From NCBI GenBank assembly GCA_020002185.1, contig CM034533.1, positions 40,952,116-41,016,115 of the forward strand: a stretch of DNA of 64,000 nt, in the 5' to 3' direction. Shown piece by piece: positions 48,345 to 60,315 of the stretch (position 1 is the stretch's first letter; every line of letters begins with the position of its first letter). Below the pieces are notes generated by a model. It made no database searches, was not told the DNA's origin, and worked only from the letters and a program-made list of their open reading frames with translations. A program made the position numbers and the translations under genes. This stretch comes from Paraescarpia echinospica (taxonomy: Eukaryota; Annelida; Polychaeta; Sabellida; Siboglinidae).

Positions 48345-48690
48345 GTCCAGTTTTTAACTTTTATGGTGACATTTTAGCTAATTTTATGGCGACATGTTAT
48401 GATGACATTTTTCTGAGGCATATTTTGTCTGGTGACACAGTCCTGGAATCACGACAGTGCGTCCTGTGACTGACTATTCTTTGAGTAGATGTACCAGTAG
48501 ACCTGACCACTGCATACATAAGTCTTACCTGTCTACAAGTGTTGCTGCCTGTACCTGATCACATCCTTAGGGCCACATGTTGGTGGATCCATTAACTGTA
48601 GTTTGGACATGTTTCCCTCCAAGTGAGAACAAGAGATATAAGTTAGATACCCCAGTCACCAATGTACTCTGTCAGTAATCACATCAATCA
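48345..48690 (-). repeat. Right arm of the inverted repeat (partner of 43990-44375)
   Basis: Reverse complement of the left arm: gacatttttctgaggcatat, taagtcttacctgtctacaa, gggccacatgttggtgg, gtttggacatgtttccctcc, gttagataccccagtc. The two arms enclose both minisatellites. Confidence 0.85.
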
Positions 48691-49190
48691 TGGATCGATT
48701 TATTTGCCTTGGGTAGATTATTTAATTGTGGTTACCATGTTAAGGAATGACCGTGATGTTGTCAGCATACCCGCAGTACAGAATTAACGCCAACAAAGCA
48801 AGTTCTGTGTGCCCATGTATGTTCAAGGTTATGTAGTATGTCCGAAAACTGGACATGTTGATCAAATGATTTTGGTCACTCAGTGATTTTTGTGGTCAGT
48901 TGGGTGTGCACCGATATTCTCAGTAGTAAAAATAATAGCATTCCTTGGCGAAGTGACTAGAAATGTATTGATTTCAATATAATTTGACCTCCATTCTTTG
49001 ACTCAGCTCAGGTTTTAGGGAAAGAGCAATAACGTTTAAAAAGGGAAGATATGTAGGGAGGGAGGGATCCCACACAAGGAAGGTGCATTCATAAGGAAAC
49101 AGTTAGTCCATGTAGAGAGAGATTGAGTCCATACATGAGGAGGAAATGGGTTACAAAAAGCCATACTGCGAGGCTTACATAGAACAATAG
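48691..49190. other. Unique sequence, nothing recognised
   Basis: No feature could be supported. Confidence 0.4.
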
Positions 49191-49199
49191 GGTGAGGCA

Positions 49200-49420
49200 T
49201 TCTGCTGAGGGAGAAAGCCCATATTAGGGGGAGCAAGCCCATATAAGGCAGAAGCAAGCCCATATAAGGAGAGGATAAGCACATATTAGAAGTCCATATA
49301 AGGAGGGAGCAACCCATATTAGGGAGCAAACCCATATAAGGAAAGAGCAAGCCCTTATAAAGAGGGAACAAGTCTGTATATGGAGTGAGCCCATTTAGGG
49401 AATTGATGAGCCCTCGCAGT
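49200..49420. repeat. Degenerate tandem repeat of an agcccatataaggagggagc unit
   Basis: About eight imperfect units of 23-28 bases built round cccatataagg / cccatattaggg. The 142-codon minus-strand frame with repeated Pro-Tyr-Met-Gly-Leu comes from it. Confidence 0.82.
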
Positions 49421-51590
49421 TGGGAGCCAGCCAATGTAGGGATGCACTTGTGAGATACCAGCACTGTGGTGTGCTCAGTGTGTCCTTCTGTCTACCTGTC
49501 ACAGACAGCTGTGCTCTGATGCTCCACATTGTCGTCAGTAATTGACCAATTTGCTGGCTTTCTTTGGCGCTTTCTTCTCGATTGTCTCCTCATTGGCTGC
49601 TCTCCCGGTTTGCTGCTGCAGGAAGACTGCCAAATTGGCTGTTGTGCTATCTCTGGGAGCTAATGAGTGAATGGTGTGGGTTACACATGGGAAAACACTT
49701 CACCCTCTGCTCTACAAATGCCTTGACCAAGCACGTTGCGCACCAGCGAACACTTTGAAAGTGCAGGTATTCCGCAGATTGAGATAGAGACATGGCATAG
49801 GGAGTTCCTCTCCAAGTCACTTGATAGGGCGGCATTGTGCAGGGGCAACATGTAAACACACTGGGATGTTTGGATAATTAGGGGGTAATATGTGAGAGTC
49901 TTGTGCTTTTTCATCGGTTTCATAGCGGAACCGGTGACTTCTTTTTGTCAGACATATCACTTCTGACTCGCAGCCTATCTCGAAGATCAGATCAGATCAG
50001 ATCGCGACGAACAAATTTTGCTATTCACCGATGCCGCACCAGTGGGTATCGAGTCTCTGGCGACCATCGGCGATAATCATTTCAGCAAACCACAGTTTCC
50101 AGCTGGATTTAGAATGTGACAAACCTAAAAGGAATGGAATGTCCAACAATTTTCACTGTTCAATTGAACGAAAGTTTTACGGGATATCGCCACTGAAGTT
50201 GGGCCATTGCGATACTGAAGTTATTAGTATTTATATTTTTTAACATTGTAATCACCTAAAATTACATTTATGTAATACTACATTTGTGATCGTTTTAATG
50301 TTGTAGAAAATTCACAATTTAGTTATGAGATAAAATCCTAGTTTACACTGTTTATGTGGTGATCATTGTCTGGCGATACAAGTGAGACAAATAAATCTTA
50401 ATTTTTTAGGTGAAATAGAATGTTTTTCATAAAATGATTTATTCGTCTGTTTTATTCAAATTCTGACTAATTAAATTACAGCAATAAAGATTAAAATGTG
50501 AAGTATAACTATTCATTTATATGTTCTTTGGGGTAAAAATGTGAATACAGTTGTAGCATTTCAATTAAAAAAATACAGTATTAATTCAACAATGAAAAAG
50601 TATGCCTTATTAAGCATTAGCAGAGGCCTGGCACTTAGTTTATGTTATGTGTTGCAATACCTGTTTCCATCCACGAGAAAGCTGTCAAAGACCCATGATG
50701 GATATTTTCTAATAGTCAAATCCTCTTTTAAAAAGAAACTGCAAACTACAAACTATTTTTATGCCATCTACAGTATGTTTTAAAATAAATGTTGTAGACA
50801 TGCAAATTATGTACTCGATTTGTTAACAGTGCTCAGCAACCTTGAAGATTTTTATGGTGTGTGTCGCCATCTTATGGATGGGAATGGAACTAACTCGTAC
50901 ATAACCATTATCTACTGCAATAATTATTAATTGATTTATGAACCATATCTGCCAAGTATTTGTCAGTTTTGTTTAAAAGTAGTTAGTTTCACTACAAACA
51001 TTTTACACAGTCCATAGATAATTTTTTCCAATGATTTGTGGGAATGAGTGAGAATGATCTTCTTTACATCCGGTAATTTTGTCTACATTTTCTAGTAGTT
51101 CTGGTGATTTGTTCATACCCACTCAACATTAAACATAGTCTTCAGTTTGATGTTGCTGTAAATTCCTGGTCTCTAGCACTAACAACAAAAACAATAAATT
51201 TATCATTGTTAACTTAGATGTAGTTTTAGGTCAAGCAATTCAGAATATCTGGGTGTTTTTATTACACAAAAATTGCAAGTTGCTGCATATCGGCAAACCA
51301 ATAAAAATGGTTGCACAATTCTTTTACACAGTTCGTCAGCACTGTCACTGTAAGCGTCTCATACAGACACATAAAACCTTTACAATAGCACTTCCCGAAA
51401 TAACCTGTGATGCCTCTGGTGGCTAATAAAACACCAATATAATTATAATGTTATTTCTTCTGCGATAACTGACGGATCTATGACATAATTATGTACTTTA
51501 AATTATGGGGTCAGAGCTAAAACGTAACTATAACAAAAACAAAACAAAAAATTACAAAATGTAATTTCAACTAAGAATATACATTGTACT
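49421..51590. other. Unique sequence with a CpG-containing patch near 49920-50060
   Basis: 49920-50230 has more CpG than its surroundings (gatcgcgacg, gatgccgcacc, ctggcgaccatcggcg) and a small gatca repeat at 49985-50002. Frames there (50031-50243) are not recognisable. It might be a promoter or first exon but I cannot support it. Confidence 0.4.
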
Positions 51591-52100
51591 ATAATAATAA
51601 TAATAATATTTTATTTTGTTTAGCACTACATCCAATATTTTTCACAGTGCTTCACAACAATATAAAATGTATGTTAAAAATAATGTATTTGAATAAAAAA
51701 CAATAGTTATATCATAGATAAAATGAACTGATAATAGTAGTAATTAAGATGATAAATACAGTAGAAGAAGAAAAGGAATGTGATATAAATATCATAAAAT
51801 AGTTCAGATTCATATTTTATTCAAATAAACTCAAATTAATGTAAACATCAATAAATTAGGCTAGAATGTATATGAAAAGTAAATCAATAGATAAATAAAT
51901 AAACGTTAAACATCAATCAGCTATGGTAAAACAGTGTTGGTAAGGGTCTGAGTTACATATACACTGCAGTGAACAGGTGAGTCTTCAAGACAGATTTAAA
52001 TGATTCCAGTGATGTTTTCCTGGTAACACTTGACGGCTGCCGCTGCATGAGCAAATGTACAGTCACCGGCTCTGTTGCGTGTTCTCTGTACTAACATTAT
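51590..52100 (-). mobile_element. LINE 3' end, minus strand, strongly decayed
   Basis: Minus strand from about 52095: NRAGDCTFAHAAAA followed after frame damage by SLESFKSVLKTHLF and a stop near 51955, the closing block of LINE ORF2 proteins (canonically RAFSHAAPxLWN, then SFKSxLKTHLF). Its 3' untranslated region runs to an (ATT)n tail at 51593-51609 (plus strand aataataataataatatttt), preceded by tagcactacatccaatattt, a typical L2-like tail. Separate family from the LINE at 12771. Confidence 0.72.
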
Positions 52101-53745
52101 TTACTGCATACTGATGATACAGACAGGAAGCACAACTCAAGCATCAGAACATAACAAATTTGTTGATCTGACATTTTAATAATTGTTAGTGAAATTGACC
52201 ACACATTGGCATAGATAGTAATATAAAGTGCCCCTGATTGTCAAAACAATCACACTCATTTGTTAGGTGTCTGTTCAGTTTATTAAAATTATGTCAGCCA
52301 CTCATAAATGTAAATAGTACTCCACAATTTGCAGTCTTAGCTAACAAACCTTGTTCCGCATAAGCATTGATGAAAATTGGTTTTGTTATACTTTCTTAAT
52401 AAAACTTAGGAAACATATCCTTGTGTCATGTAAAATCTGTCACAAATATACTAGTGTTATTTTACATATTTGCCATTTTCTTCTATGTGCCCTGTCTGAC
52501 ACAGGCGTTGGCGATCATGGCCTTCCAAACCCATGGTCGTTTGTAGTTTGTAGCAGTTCTGTTGTGTTTCTTCCACACCGTGTTGACAGACTATGTAAGG
52601 ACTAGAAACGAACTCATTCGGTTACAATCTACTGAGATTGCGAACAGTACTAGTATAATAACACTCTGTGGTCAGTCTATTTGGCCAGAGGGTGGATATC
52701 TTAATCACCTGAGGTCATTAATTTACATGAGGTCAATTACTATGACTCAGCATAGTACAGATTATGATAGCCTATTATCAGTGTTTTCATATTTGAATGA
52801 CATTTACAAATGCTATGTGTAAAATATTACTTAATTTTAGCTGACATTTTTATAAAGATGGATTATTACAGCTGCAGGGGTAAGATGTTATATTTAGGAA
52901 GTGTCAAACATAATTTAATCATCAATCATGTTACCATATAACTACTATGTGAAAACACATAGTATCATATAATATATTATAGCAACACTGATTCCTTCTC
53001 TTATTGAACTTGTTTGGTTAGGGATTGCACAACATTTTGGTAACCAAACAGTTTGGATTTTAAGCTAAACTTGTTAAATATATATATATATATATATATG
53101 AGTACTATTTAATAATAATATAATAATTTTAATTTTTTTATTAATATAATTATGAGTTTGATGATATTTATACAACTCACAAACTAAAATATAATTGGTA
53201 TTTATTGGTACATTATATCAAGTTTGATCACTGCCAACACAAAATCTTGTTCTGTTTATTATATCTGTCCTAATATCTTGACTCCAAAAGTAGGCATGTT
53301 AATAAACTAACACATTAAACATATTTTGCATGTTATCAGCTTAATTTGAATCTTTCTATTGAAATTAATAGATATCATGTTTGCTTTGCAAACTACCGTG
53401 ACAACAACGTTGATATCTTGAACAGATAATGGACTTGAAGTGATATTAAACAAATTATCGTTCCCAGTTGAGTGATCAAGATATTATAGAATAGCGACAC
53501 AGTCTGTAGCATGATTGTCTGATAAAACCAACCCTGGGGCCTATGTACTTTCATACTTTTAACACTTTAAACTTGGTTGAGGTTTCATATATTTATGCAG
53601 TGAGAACACACCTGAGAAATACTCTTTTCTCCAGTAAATAGGGTACTTCGGTCTTCAGGTGCCTGTCTTGTAAAATCTTATATTTAAATAAAGACAAATT
53701 TTTATCAAGTGTTAAATTTATCTCTTACTTTAAAAAAATGACATC
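52101..53745. other. AT-rich unique sequence, no gene recognised
   Basis: (TA)n at 53078-53099 and an AT-rich block to 53160. A splice-acceptor-like gacacag at about 52499-52505 precedes a mixed-composition patch, but the downstream frame stops quickly. Confidence 0.45.
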
Positions 53746-53749
53746 TTAT

Positions 53750-54065
53750 GTCGCCCATTTTAATATAATGTTCTTAGTTAATACTAAAATAAATTTGTTG
53801 AAGGAATACTGCCCGCCAAGTTGCATTTAATAAATGCGAAACAATGGTCACAATTTGAATATAATGGCAAAATTTTCAAATTGTAAATGAAACATTCAGG
53901 TTATACACACAAACAGTCAGTGTCATACCGAATGCCAGCTGATTTACCTTTTGCAAAGTCCTAGTTTGGCACCGTTGCAGCGTTCCTATATTCAAAAAAT
54001 CTCTTTCAGTGAACTTCCTGCCAATAATTACCACCCTGGTTGATACCTGATAATGGAACACACAA
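53750..54065 (+). repeat. Dispersed repeat B, copy 2
   Basis: ggaatactgcccgccaagtt, gcatttaataaatgcgaaac and cacaatttgaatataatggc match 59395-59470, and the following 180 bases keep alignable words (acattcag, ttcagtgaac, cctg) with 59480-59650. Confidence 0.65.
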
Positions 54066-55385
54066 CCACATTTTAAACCTCTTATAAATTACTTATTACT
54101 AAATCTGTCCGTTATTTCCGACACCCTATTAAAACACATTATAATGACATCAATTCTACATGTAAATACACCCTTGACATGAAATAATTGAATCAGCACT
54201 GCCCCTGACATTAATAATCAGGACCATGCATTATCAGCAAGACTATTGGCTAGTACCCAGAGGTGGCAGAAACTGCCAGGGAGACTAAACTTAGACTAGA
54301 GGACCTTTAGAAAGAACCCTCCTGGACAATAGATGGTGTCACTGATGCAGGGTGATGGATAGCCTCTCTTCTGTAGTGCACTAGAGAGTGTGGCATTCAC
54401 AACATATTGAGAAATTTAAATATTAAGTGGAATCATAGGCATACTTGAACACCCCTGTATAGGGTTGTAGGACTTGTTGGCATGAAATTAGCCTTCTTTT
54501 TTCACACACAGTGCTCTCTGTATGGGATCTAAGGCCTTTCAGAATAATGCTTGTGTTTCCTGTTACAATATTATTATATGGGATATTTAAGGACACCTTT
54601 AATTTGATGAAAATTAGAACTGAAGGAAAGATATTTCTCACGTCTTACAAAGATGCTTCTTACTAAAAAAATACTTCCTAGAAATTAAAAAAAATTAATA
54701 TTCCATATTGCCATGAATTTTAACAATCAGCCAAAGACAGCTACTTAACTACAGCTATTTATGACAGAAATATCCCTGGTAAGCCTTAAGCTGCACTGGT
54801 TGAGTGCATATCTTGTTTCATGTATAGGTGAACCGTTGTAAACAAATCTTGTCATAAATTCTATCCATGTGCCAAACCATGATGATTTCAATTGCAACAT
54901 CTTGCATTCTTTGTCCATCTGGTGCTTTAGTTTCCAGATTCCTACAGCAGTTCCATTTATACACTCCAAGTCCACGCTTCTTGATAGCATTCTGCACTCT
55001 CAAGATCTAGCATTTGAGTCAACTTAACAACATTACATAGTTTTTCAAACATTTCTGGGTAGAACAAACTGAGCTGTTTCCCAACTCTTAATGTTTCGCA
55101 TTCCCAGCGTAAGGTGTGAAACTGTAGCTGTCTTCCAAACAAATTCTAGGGCTAGGTCGTAGCAACACTTGATTAATTTGTAGACTCACAAAAGATTCAG
55201 AAACCTTCCAAATGCTGCAGAATCTATCTAGGTATGATTAGGTTGATGTGGCAACCTTTTGAATGTTCTCCATATTAGTGTCAGATCTGTATAAACAGTA
55301 TAAGAACTTGTTTTCATCATCTATTCATGTATGTTTTTAAAAAGTGTGCAAACTTTAAAAAGTGTGCACCCATTTGCATCATTGT
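54066..55385. other. Unique sequence; three overlapping minus-strand frames at 54745-55142
   Basis: On the minus strand 55142-54745 two adjacent frames are open one after another (FGRQLQFHTLRWECETLRV, then a shift to YKWNCCRNLETKAPDGQRMQ or the parallel CINGTAVGIWKLKHQMDKE). The pattern could be a frameshifted old coding sequence. No family recognised. Confidence 0.35.
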
Positions 55386-55390
55386 TATGG

Positions 55391-57316
55391 AGTAGGACAC
55401 AATGGACAGGGCGTCGTGGTGAGGAGAGACACGGAGGAGACATAGGTTGTGGAGTAGGACACAATGGACAGGGCGTCGTGGTGAGGAGAGACGTGGAGGA
55501 GACATAGGTTGTGGAGTAGGACACAATGGACAGGGCGTCGTGGTGAGGAGAGACGTGGAGGTGACAAGTTGTGGTGGAAGATGCAATGGACAGGGCGTCA
55601 CGGTTAGGAGAGACGTGGAGGAGACATATGTTGTGGAGTTAGAACACGATGGACAGGGCGTTGTGGTGAGGAGAGGCGTGGAGGTGACATAGGTTTGGAG
55701 TAGGACACATTGGACAGGGCATCGTGGTGAGGAGAGACGTGGAGGTGACATAGGTTGTGGAGAAGGACGCAATGGACAGGACGTCATTGTTAGGAGAGAC
55801 GTGGAGGTGACAGGTTGTGGAGTAGGACACAATGGACAGGGCGTCGTGGTGAGGAGAGACATGGAGGTGACATAGGTTGTGGAGAAGGACGCAATGGACA
55901 GGACGTCATTGTTAGGAGAGACATGGAGGTGACATAGGTTGTGGAGAAGGACGCAATGGACAGGACGTCATTGTTAGGAGAGACGTGGAGGTGACATAGG
56001 TTGTGGAGTAGGACACAATGGACAGGGCGTCGTGGTGAGGAGAGACATGGAGGTGACATAGGTTGTGGAGAAGGACGCAATGGACAGGACGTCATGGTGA
56101 GGAGAGACATGGAGGTGACAGAGGTTGTGGTGGAGGACGCAATGGACAGGGCATCGTGGTTAGGAGAGACATGGAGGTGACAGAGGTTGTGGTGGAGGAC
56201 GCAGTGGACAGGGCGTCGCAGTGAGGACATGGAGTTGACAGAGGTTGTGGAGAAGGACGCAATGGACAGGGCGTCATGGTTAGGGGAGACGTGGAGGTGA
56301 CAAAGGTTGTGGAGGAAGATACAATGGACAGGGCGTCGTGATTAGGAGAGACATTGAGGTGACAAGTTGTGGAGGAGGATGCAATGGACAGGGCATCGTG
56401 GTGAGGAGAGACATAGAGGTGGCAGAGGTTGTGGACGAGGACGCAATGGACAGGGCGTCGTGGTTAGGAGAGACATTGAGGTGACAAGTTGTAGAGCAGG
56501 ACGCAATGGACAGGGCATCATGGTGAGGAGAGACAGAGGTGACAGAGGTTGTGGAGGAGGATGCAATGGACATGGCATCATGGTGAGGAGAGACATGGAG
56601 GTGACAGAGGTTATGGAGTAGGATGCAATGGACAGGGCATCATGGTGAGGAGAGACATGGAGGTGACAGAGGTTGTGGAATAGGATGCAATGGACAGGGC
56701 ATCATGGTGAGGAGAGACAGAGGTGGCAGATGTTGTGGAAGAGGATGCAGTGGACAGGGCATCATGGTGAGGAGAGACAGAGGTGGCAGAAGTTGTGGAG
56801 GAGGACGCAATGGACAGGGTGTCATGGTGAGGAGAGACAGAGGTGGCAGAGGTGGCAGAGGTTGTGGAGGAGGACGCAATGGGCAGGGCATCGTGGTGAG
56901 GAAAGACAGAGGTTGCAGAAGTTGTGGAGGAGGACGCAGTGGACAGGGCGTCATGGTGAGGAAAGACATGGAGGTGGCAGAGGTTGTGGAGGAGGATGCA
57001 GTGGACAGGTTGTCATGTTGAGGAGAAACAGAGGTGGCACAGGTTGTGGAGGTGGATGCAGTGGACTGGGCATAGTGGTGAAGAGAGACAGAGGTGGCAG
57101 AGGTTGTGGAGGAGAATGCAGTGGACAAGGCATGGTGGTGAGGAGAGACAGAGGTGACAGAGGTGGAGGAGGATGCAGTGGACAGGGCATGGTGGTGAGG
57201 AGAGACAGAGGTGACAGAGGTTGTGGAGGAGGATGCAGTGAACAGGGCATAGTGGTGAAGAGAGACAGAGGTGACAGAGGTTATGGAGAAGGATGCAGTG
57301 GACAGGTTGTCATGAT
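55391..57316. repeat. Large minisatellite, units about 62 shrinking to about 57 bp
   Basis: The first units are exactly 62 bases apart (agtagg at 55391, 55453, 55515). The core is acaatggacagggcgtcgtg + gtgaggagagac, followed by a variable gtggaggtgacataggttgt + ggag part. Toward 57316 units drop the tggaggt insert and become about 57 or 60 bases, multiples of three, so 230-codon frames open on both strands there. About 32 units in all. The + strand is A/G-rich with repeated GAGG and GTGG. The frames are artefacts. Confidence 0.96.
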
Positions 57317-57319
57317 GAG

Positions 57320-58235
57320 GATACACTGTCAAAAGAAGATGATGGTTACATGTTTATTACGTTTGTAAAAATTACACTTAACAAGCCACATCATACATTG
57401 TACTTGAGTTAATTGTGTGATTTATTACAGCTGGCAATAGCTGGTGTGAATCCAATCTGAGCGTCTCAGTTCAGTGACCCCAATGAAACTTTGTGGTTCA
57501 CACATACAGGGGTAAACACCCACAACATCCTTTTTCCTCTGTAAGCAACTGGGAACATACCAAAAAATCAGTCTGACACCCTTCAGACTGCCATGGCCAT
57601 TATGTGCAATAAAGTTGGCTTGAAGCCCCAGGGCCTTTTTCAGGGTAATAGCTAGTGATGACTTAAAGGGGAGCTTTGTGCACTGGGATAGGGTGAAGGT
57701 AGGACACTTGTCACGGCTACTATATTTAAGTGGCGGTAAACTTCACTGGCATTAGGTGATTTATCTGACAGAAATGTTGAACATGGCAGTTGCATACAAA
57801 AGATAGATGAATGGAGTGGAAAAAATAGAGCAAGGGGCATCTTGCTTGGAGTCTGGTCTTGTCACCCCATAACCAGCTACAGGGGTGGGGTAAAGCTGCT
57901 TCACAGAGGCAGGCAGACTACTGTTTTATTTCAGATGGCAGCCATGTACGATTCTTGTTAATGTGCCAGAAATTATGTGCAGAGCTTCTGGTTATTTCTG
58001 CACTTGAGTGTCATTTTGATATTCAGGTTTTGCTAAATTCATGTACATTTTGTTTTCTATGACACTTTTTGTACAAATAATCAGTTGAGTCGTACCAGAA
58101 AGTCTTGTCAAATGTCCACATTTTAGTCTACCTGGTGGATTATACTCTCCAATGGAGCAAAACACCAAGGTAACAGTTATCAGCATTACGGCATCTTGAA
58201 CTTATACTCATTTAATCCTCCTATAATTCATTCAT
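57320..58235. other. Unique sequence, nothing recognised
   Basis: No coding, RNA or element signature seen. Confidence 0.4.
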
Positions 58236-58239
58236 CCAA

Positions 58240-58580
58240 AGTTGCATTATGAGGTCATCCATCCTTTAACTACACTCATTCTCTATATCACTTTCCTCTT
58301 CTTCATTCACAGTTTAAACTTTTTTTCACATAATATAAAAATTTAAGACAAAACAGCGCAAAAGACAAACAAATTGTACGCACATGCCAAGTGTTTATTG
58401 TTCTGCCAGATGGACATGGTGACCAGTAATTTTGAGAATAAATAAAAAATAACATAAAATGCCAAAAGCTATAGCAAGTATGATCAAATAAATAAATATT
58501 GTTCATGTTGTACACATGTATATACTTTTTTAAATTGGTTGAAATAGTTTAACTCAGAATGTAAATTTTACATTTTATTC
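58240..58580 (+). repeat. Dispersed repeat C, copy 1
   Basis: tgaggtcatccatcctttaa, gcgcaaaagacaaacaaatt, tattgttctgccagatggac, gatcaaataaataaatattg and gttcatgttgta match 59985-60315 in the same order and strand. Confidence 0.72.
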
Positions 58581-59019
58581 ATTACTGCCTACTTGTCAGA
58601 GGAAATTCAAGTCAATGAACCTCAAACGTTTCCCTCACTTAAGAAATTTTTTTCTTCTTCATGATATGGGAATCCAATTGCATGGATACTTAATGCATGT
58701 ATCCTCTCTCTTCAGTAGAAAAATAATAGTGCTTACATGTCCGTGAAAGTGTTGAGATATTGAAGAAACTAGTCATGATTGCACCCGAAAAGAACCATAG
58801 ATTTTCACAGAGTGTTTGTATTCAAACCTATATAGCAACATCTGTCGACTCATTACCTGTCTGAAATGTGCTAAATTATTGTAATTGTAGAAGTGTAATT
58901 TTACTTGCAACAAGTAATCTAGGTCATTCGGTTTTTTTATCTGCAACATTATTGAGTGATGGCAACCCCTGAGGGATTTGTGATTTGCTAAACATACTAA
59001 TTTAAATTTGCTTCAGCAA
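58581..59019. other. Unique AT-rich sequence, nothing recognised
   Basis: No feature could be supported. Confidence 0.35.
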
Positions 59020-59240
59020 TTACATTTTTTGCTTGTCTCATGTTACAATCATTACACGAGAAATCAAACCTATCTAATATCTATGCTGATGTGGTAGCTC
59101 TTATAGTGCAAATGTGCTAATTTGATTTGGTGAAATCATTGGATAAACTATTCATTTATTTTCTTGTAGGTCTGGTTGAAATTTGAGTTATAAAGAGCAA
59201 AAGTGGCTCAGCCTCGATGTACTATAAAATGGATCTTCAC
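59020..59240 (+). repeat. Dispersed repeat A, copy 2
   Basis: Matches 22190-22440 as described there (gtgaaatcattggataaact, attttcttgtaggtctggtt, agagcaaaagtggctcagcc). Confidence 0.6.
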
Positions 59241-59329
59241 ACTTTTTCATATTCCCGATTTAATGATGAAAGTCAATTTGTTTTGATAGTAACATAATTA
59301 TACAATTTTAGTAAACAGACTGCACATAT

Positions 59330-59650
59330 ATTACTTATACCGAGGCAGTTTGTACCTAATTTTATTACTGTCTTTGTACTAGAGTAAATGTGTTGAAAGT
59401 ATACTGCCCACCAAATTGCACGTAATAAACCCAAAACAATCTTTGCAATTTGAATATTTTGACTGAAATGTTCAAATTGTAAAAAAACTATTCAGATTCT
59501 AAGCACTCTATTGACAGTTTTGCGAGGCCCCTTCGATGTTCAGTGCAATCACATGGTTCAACATTCAAGTGAACTGATTCAGCTTTTTTTATGCTAATAA
59601 TTATAGCACGGATTGATTCCTGTCCATCAATAAACACGTTTCATGATGAA
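59330..59650 (+). repeat. Dispersed repeat B, copy 3
   Basis: gaaagtatactgcccaccaa, ttgcacgtaataaacccaaa and caatttgaatattttgactg match 53797-53875, and more weakly 22985-23115. Confidence 0.65.
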
Positions 59651-59984
59651 CAAAGTGGATTGCGGGAAAAAAACGCTATGGTATATGAATATTTTACTAC
59701 CACACAAATTCTAGAGTTGTTCTATTACTGGGTTATTTTACCTCAGGCATTAACATTAAATACTTGAGCTGACTACATTTGCCCCAATTAATGAATTGAT
59801 TTGTGGTTTATAACGATTGACCATGTGATCACAACAAACTGTTTATTCCGTGAAGTTTTGTCTAATCATGTTGCCTAGGGCAAAGCAAAATAAAAAGCCT
59901 GGTGCATTTTGATAGTAATTCTAACCTCATGAAAAATGCACAATGAGGCATTTAGCATTATGTAATGTTGCGGTGCGTTCATAT

Positions 59985-60315
59985 TAAAGGTGCATTCTGA
60001 GATCGTCCATCTTTTAAAAACAAATTTCCAGTGAATCAACAAGCTCCATACCCTGTATATAACTATCATCATTTCAATTTTAACATAAAGTGGCACAAAA
60101 GACAAATAATATCCACAAGCATTTCTTATTCTGCTAGACGGACTTAGCTACCAGTTATTTTGCAAAAGTATTTGTCAAATAACACATCAAATGCCAAAGT
60201 TACAAATATAAATGGTAGCCAGTTTGATCAAATAAGTAAGTAATGTTCATGTTGTATTTTCATTTTCTTGAAACCAATCAAAATGGTAGATCAGCTCAGA
60301 GTGAAACTTTAATAT
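59985..60315 (+). repeat. Dispersed repeat C, copy 2
   Basis: tgagatcgtccatcttttaa, gtggcacaaaagacaaataa, ttattctgctagacggactt, gatcaaataagtaagtaatg and ttcatgttgta align with 58240-58580. The two copies flank A2 and B3 in direct orientation. Confidence 0.72.

Noticed and set aside
56640..57368. 230-codon frames on both strands as a repeat-protein gene
   Set aside because: Both strands are open only where units are multiples of three; where the unit is 62 bp the frame changes, so there is no coding constraint.
58240..60315. LTR retrotransposon with repeats C as LTRs
   Set aside because: The repeats are too diverged from each other by eye, and no TG...CA ends, primer-binding site or gag-pol motif is visible; kept only as a composite-repeat question.
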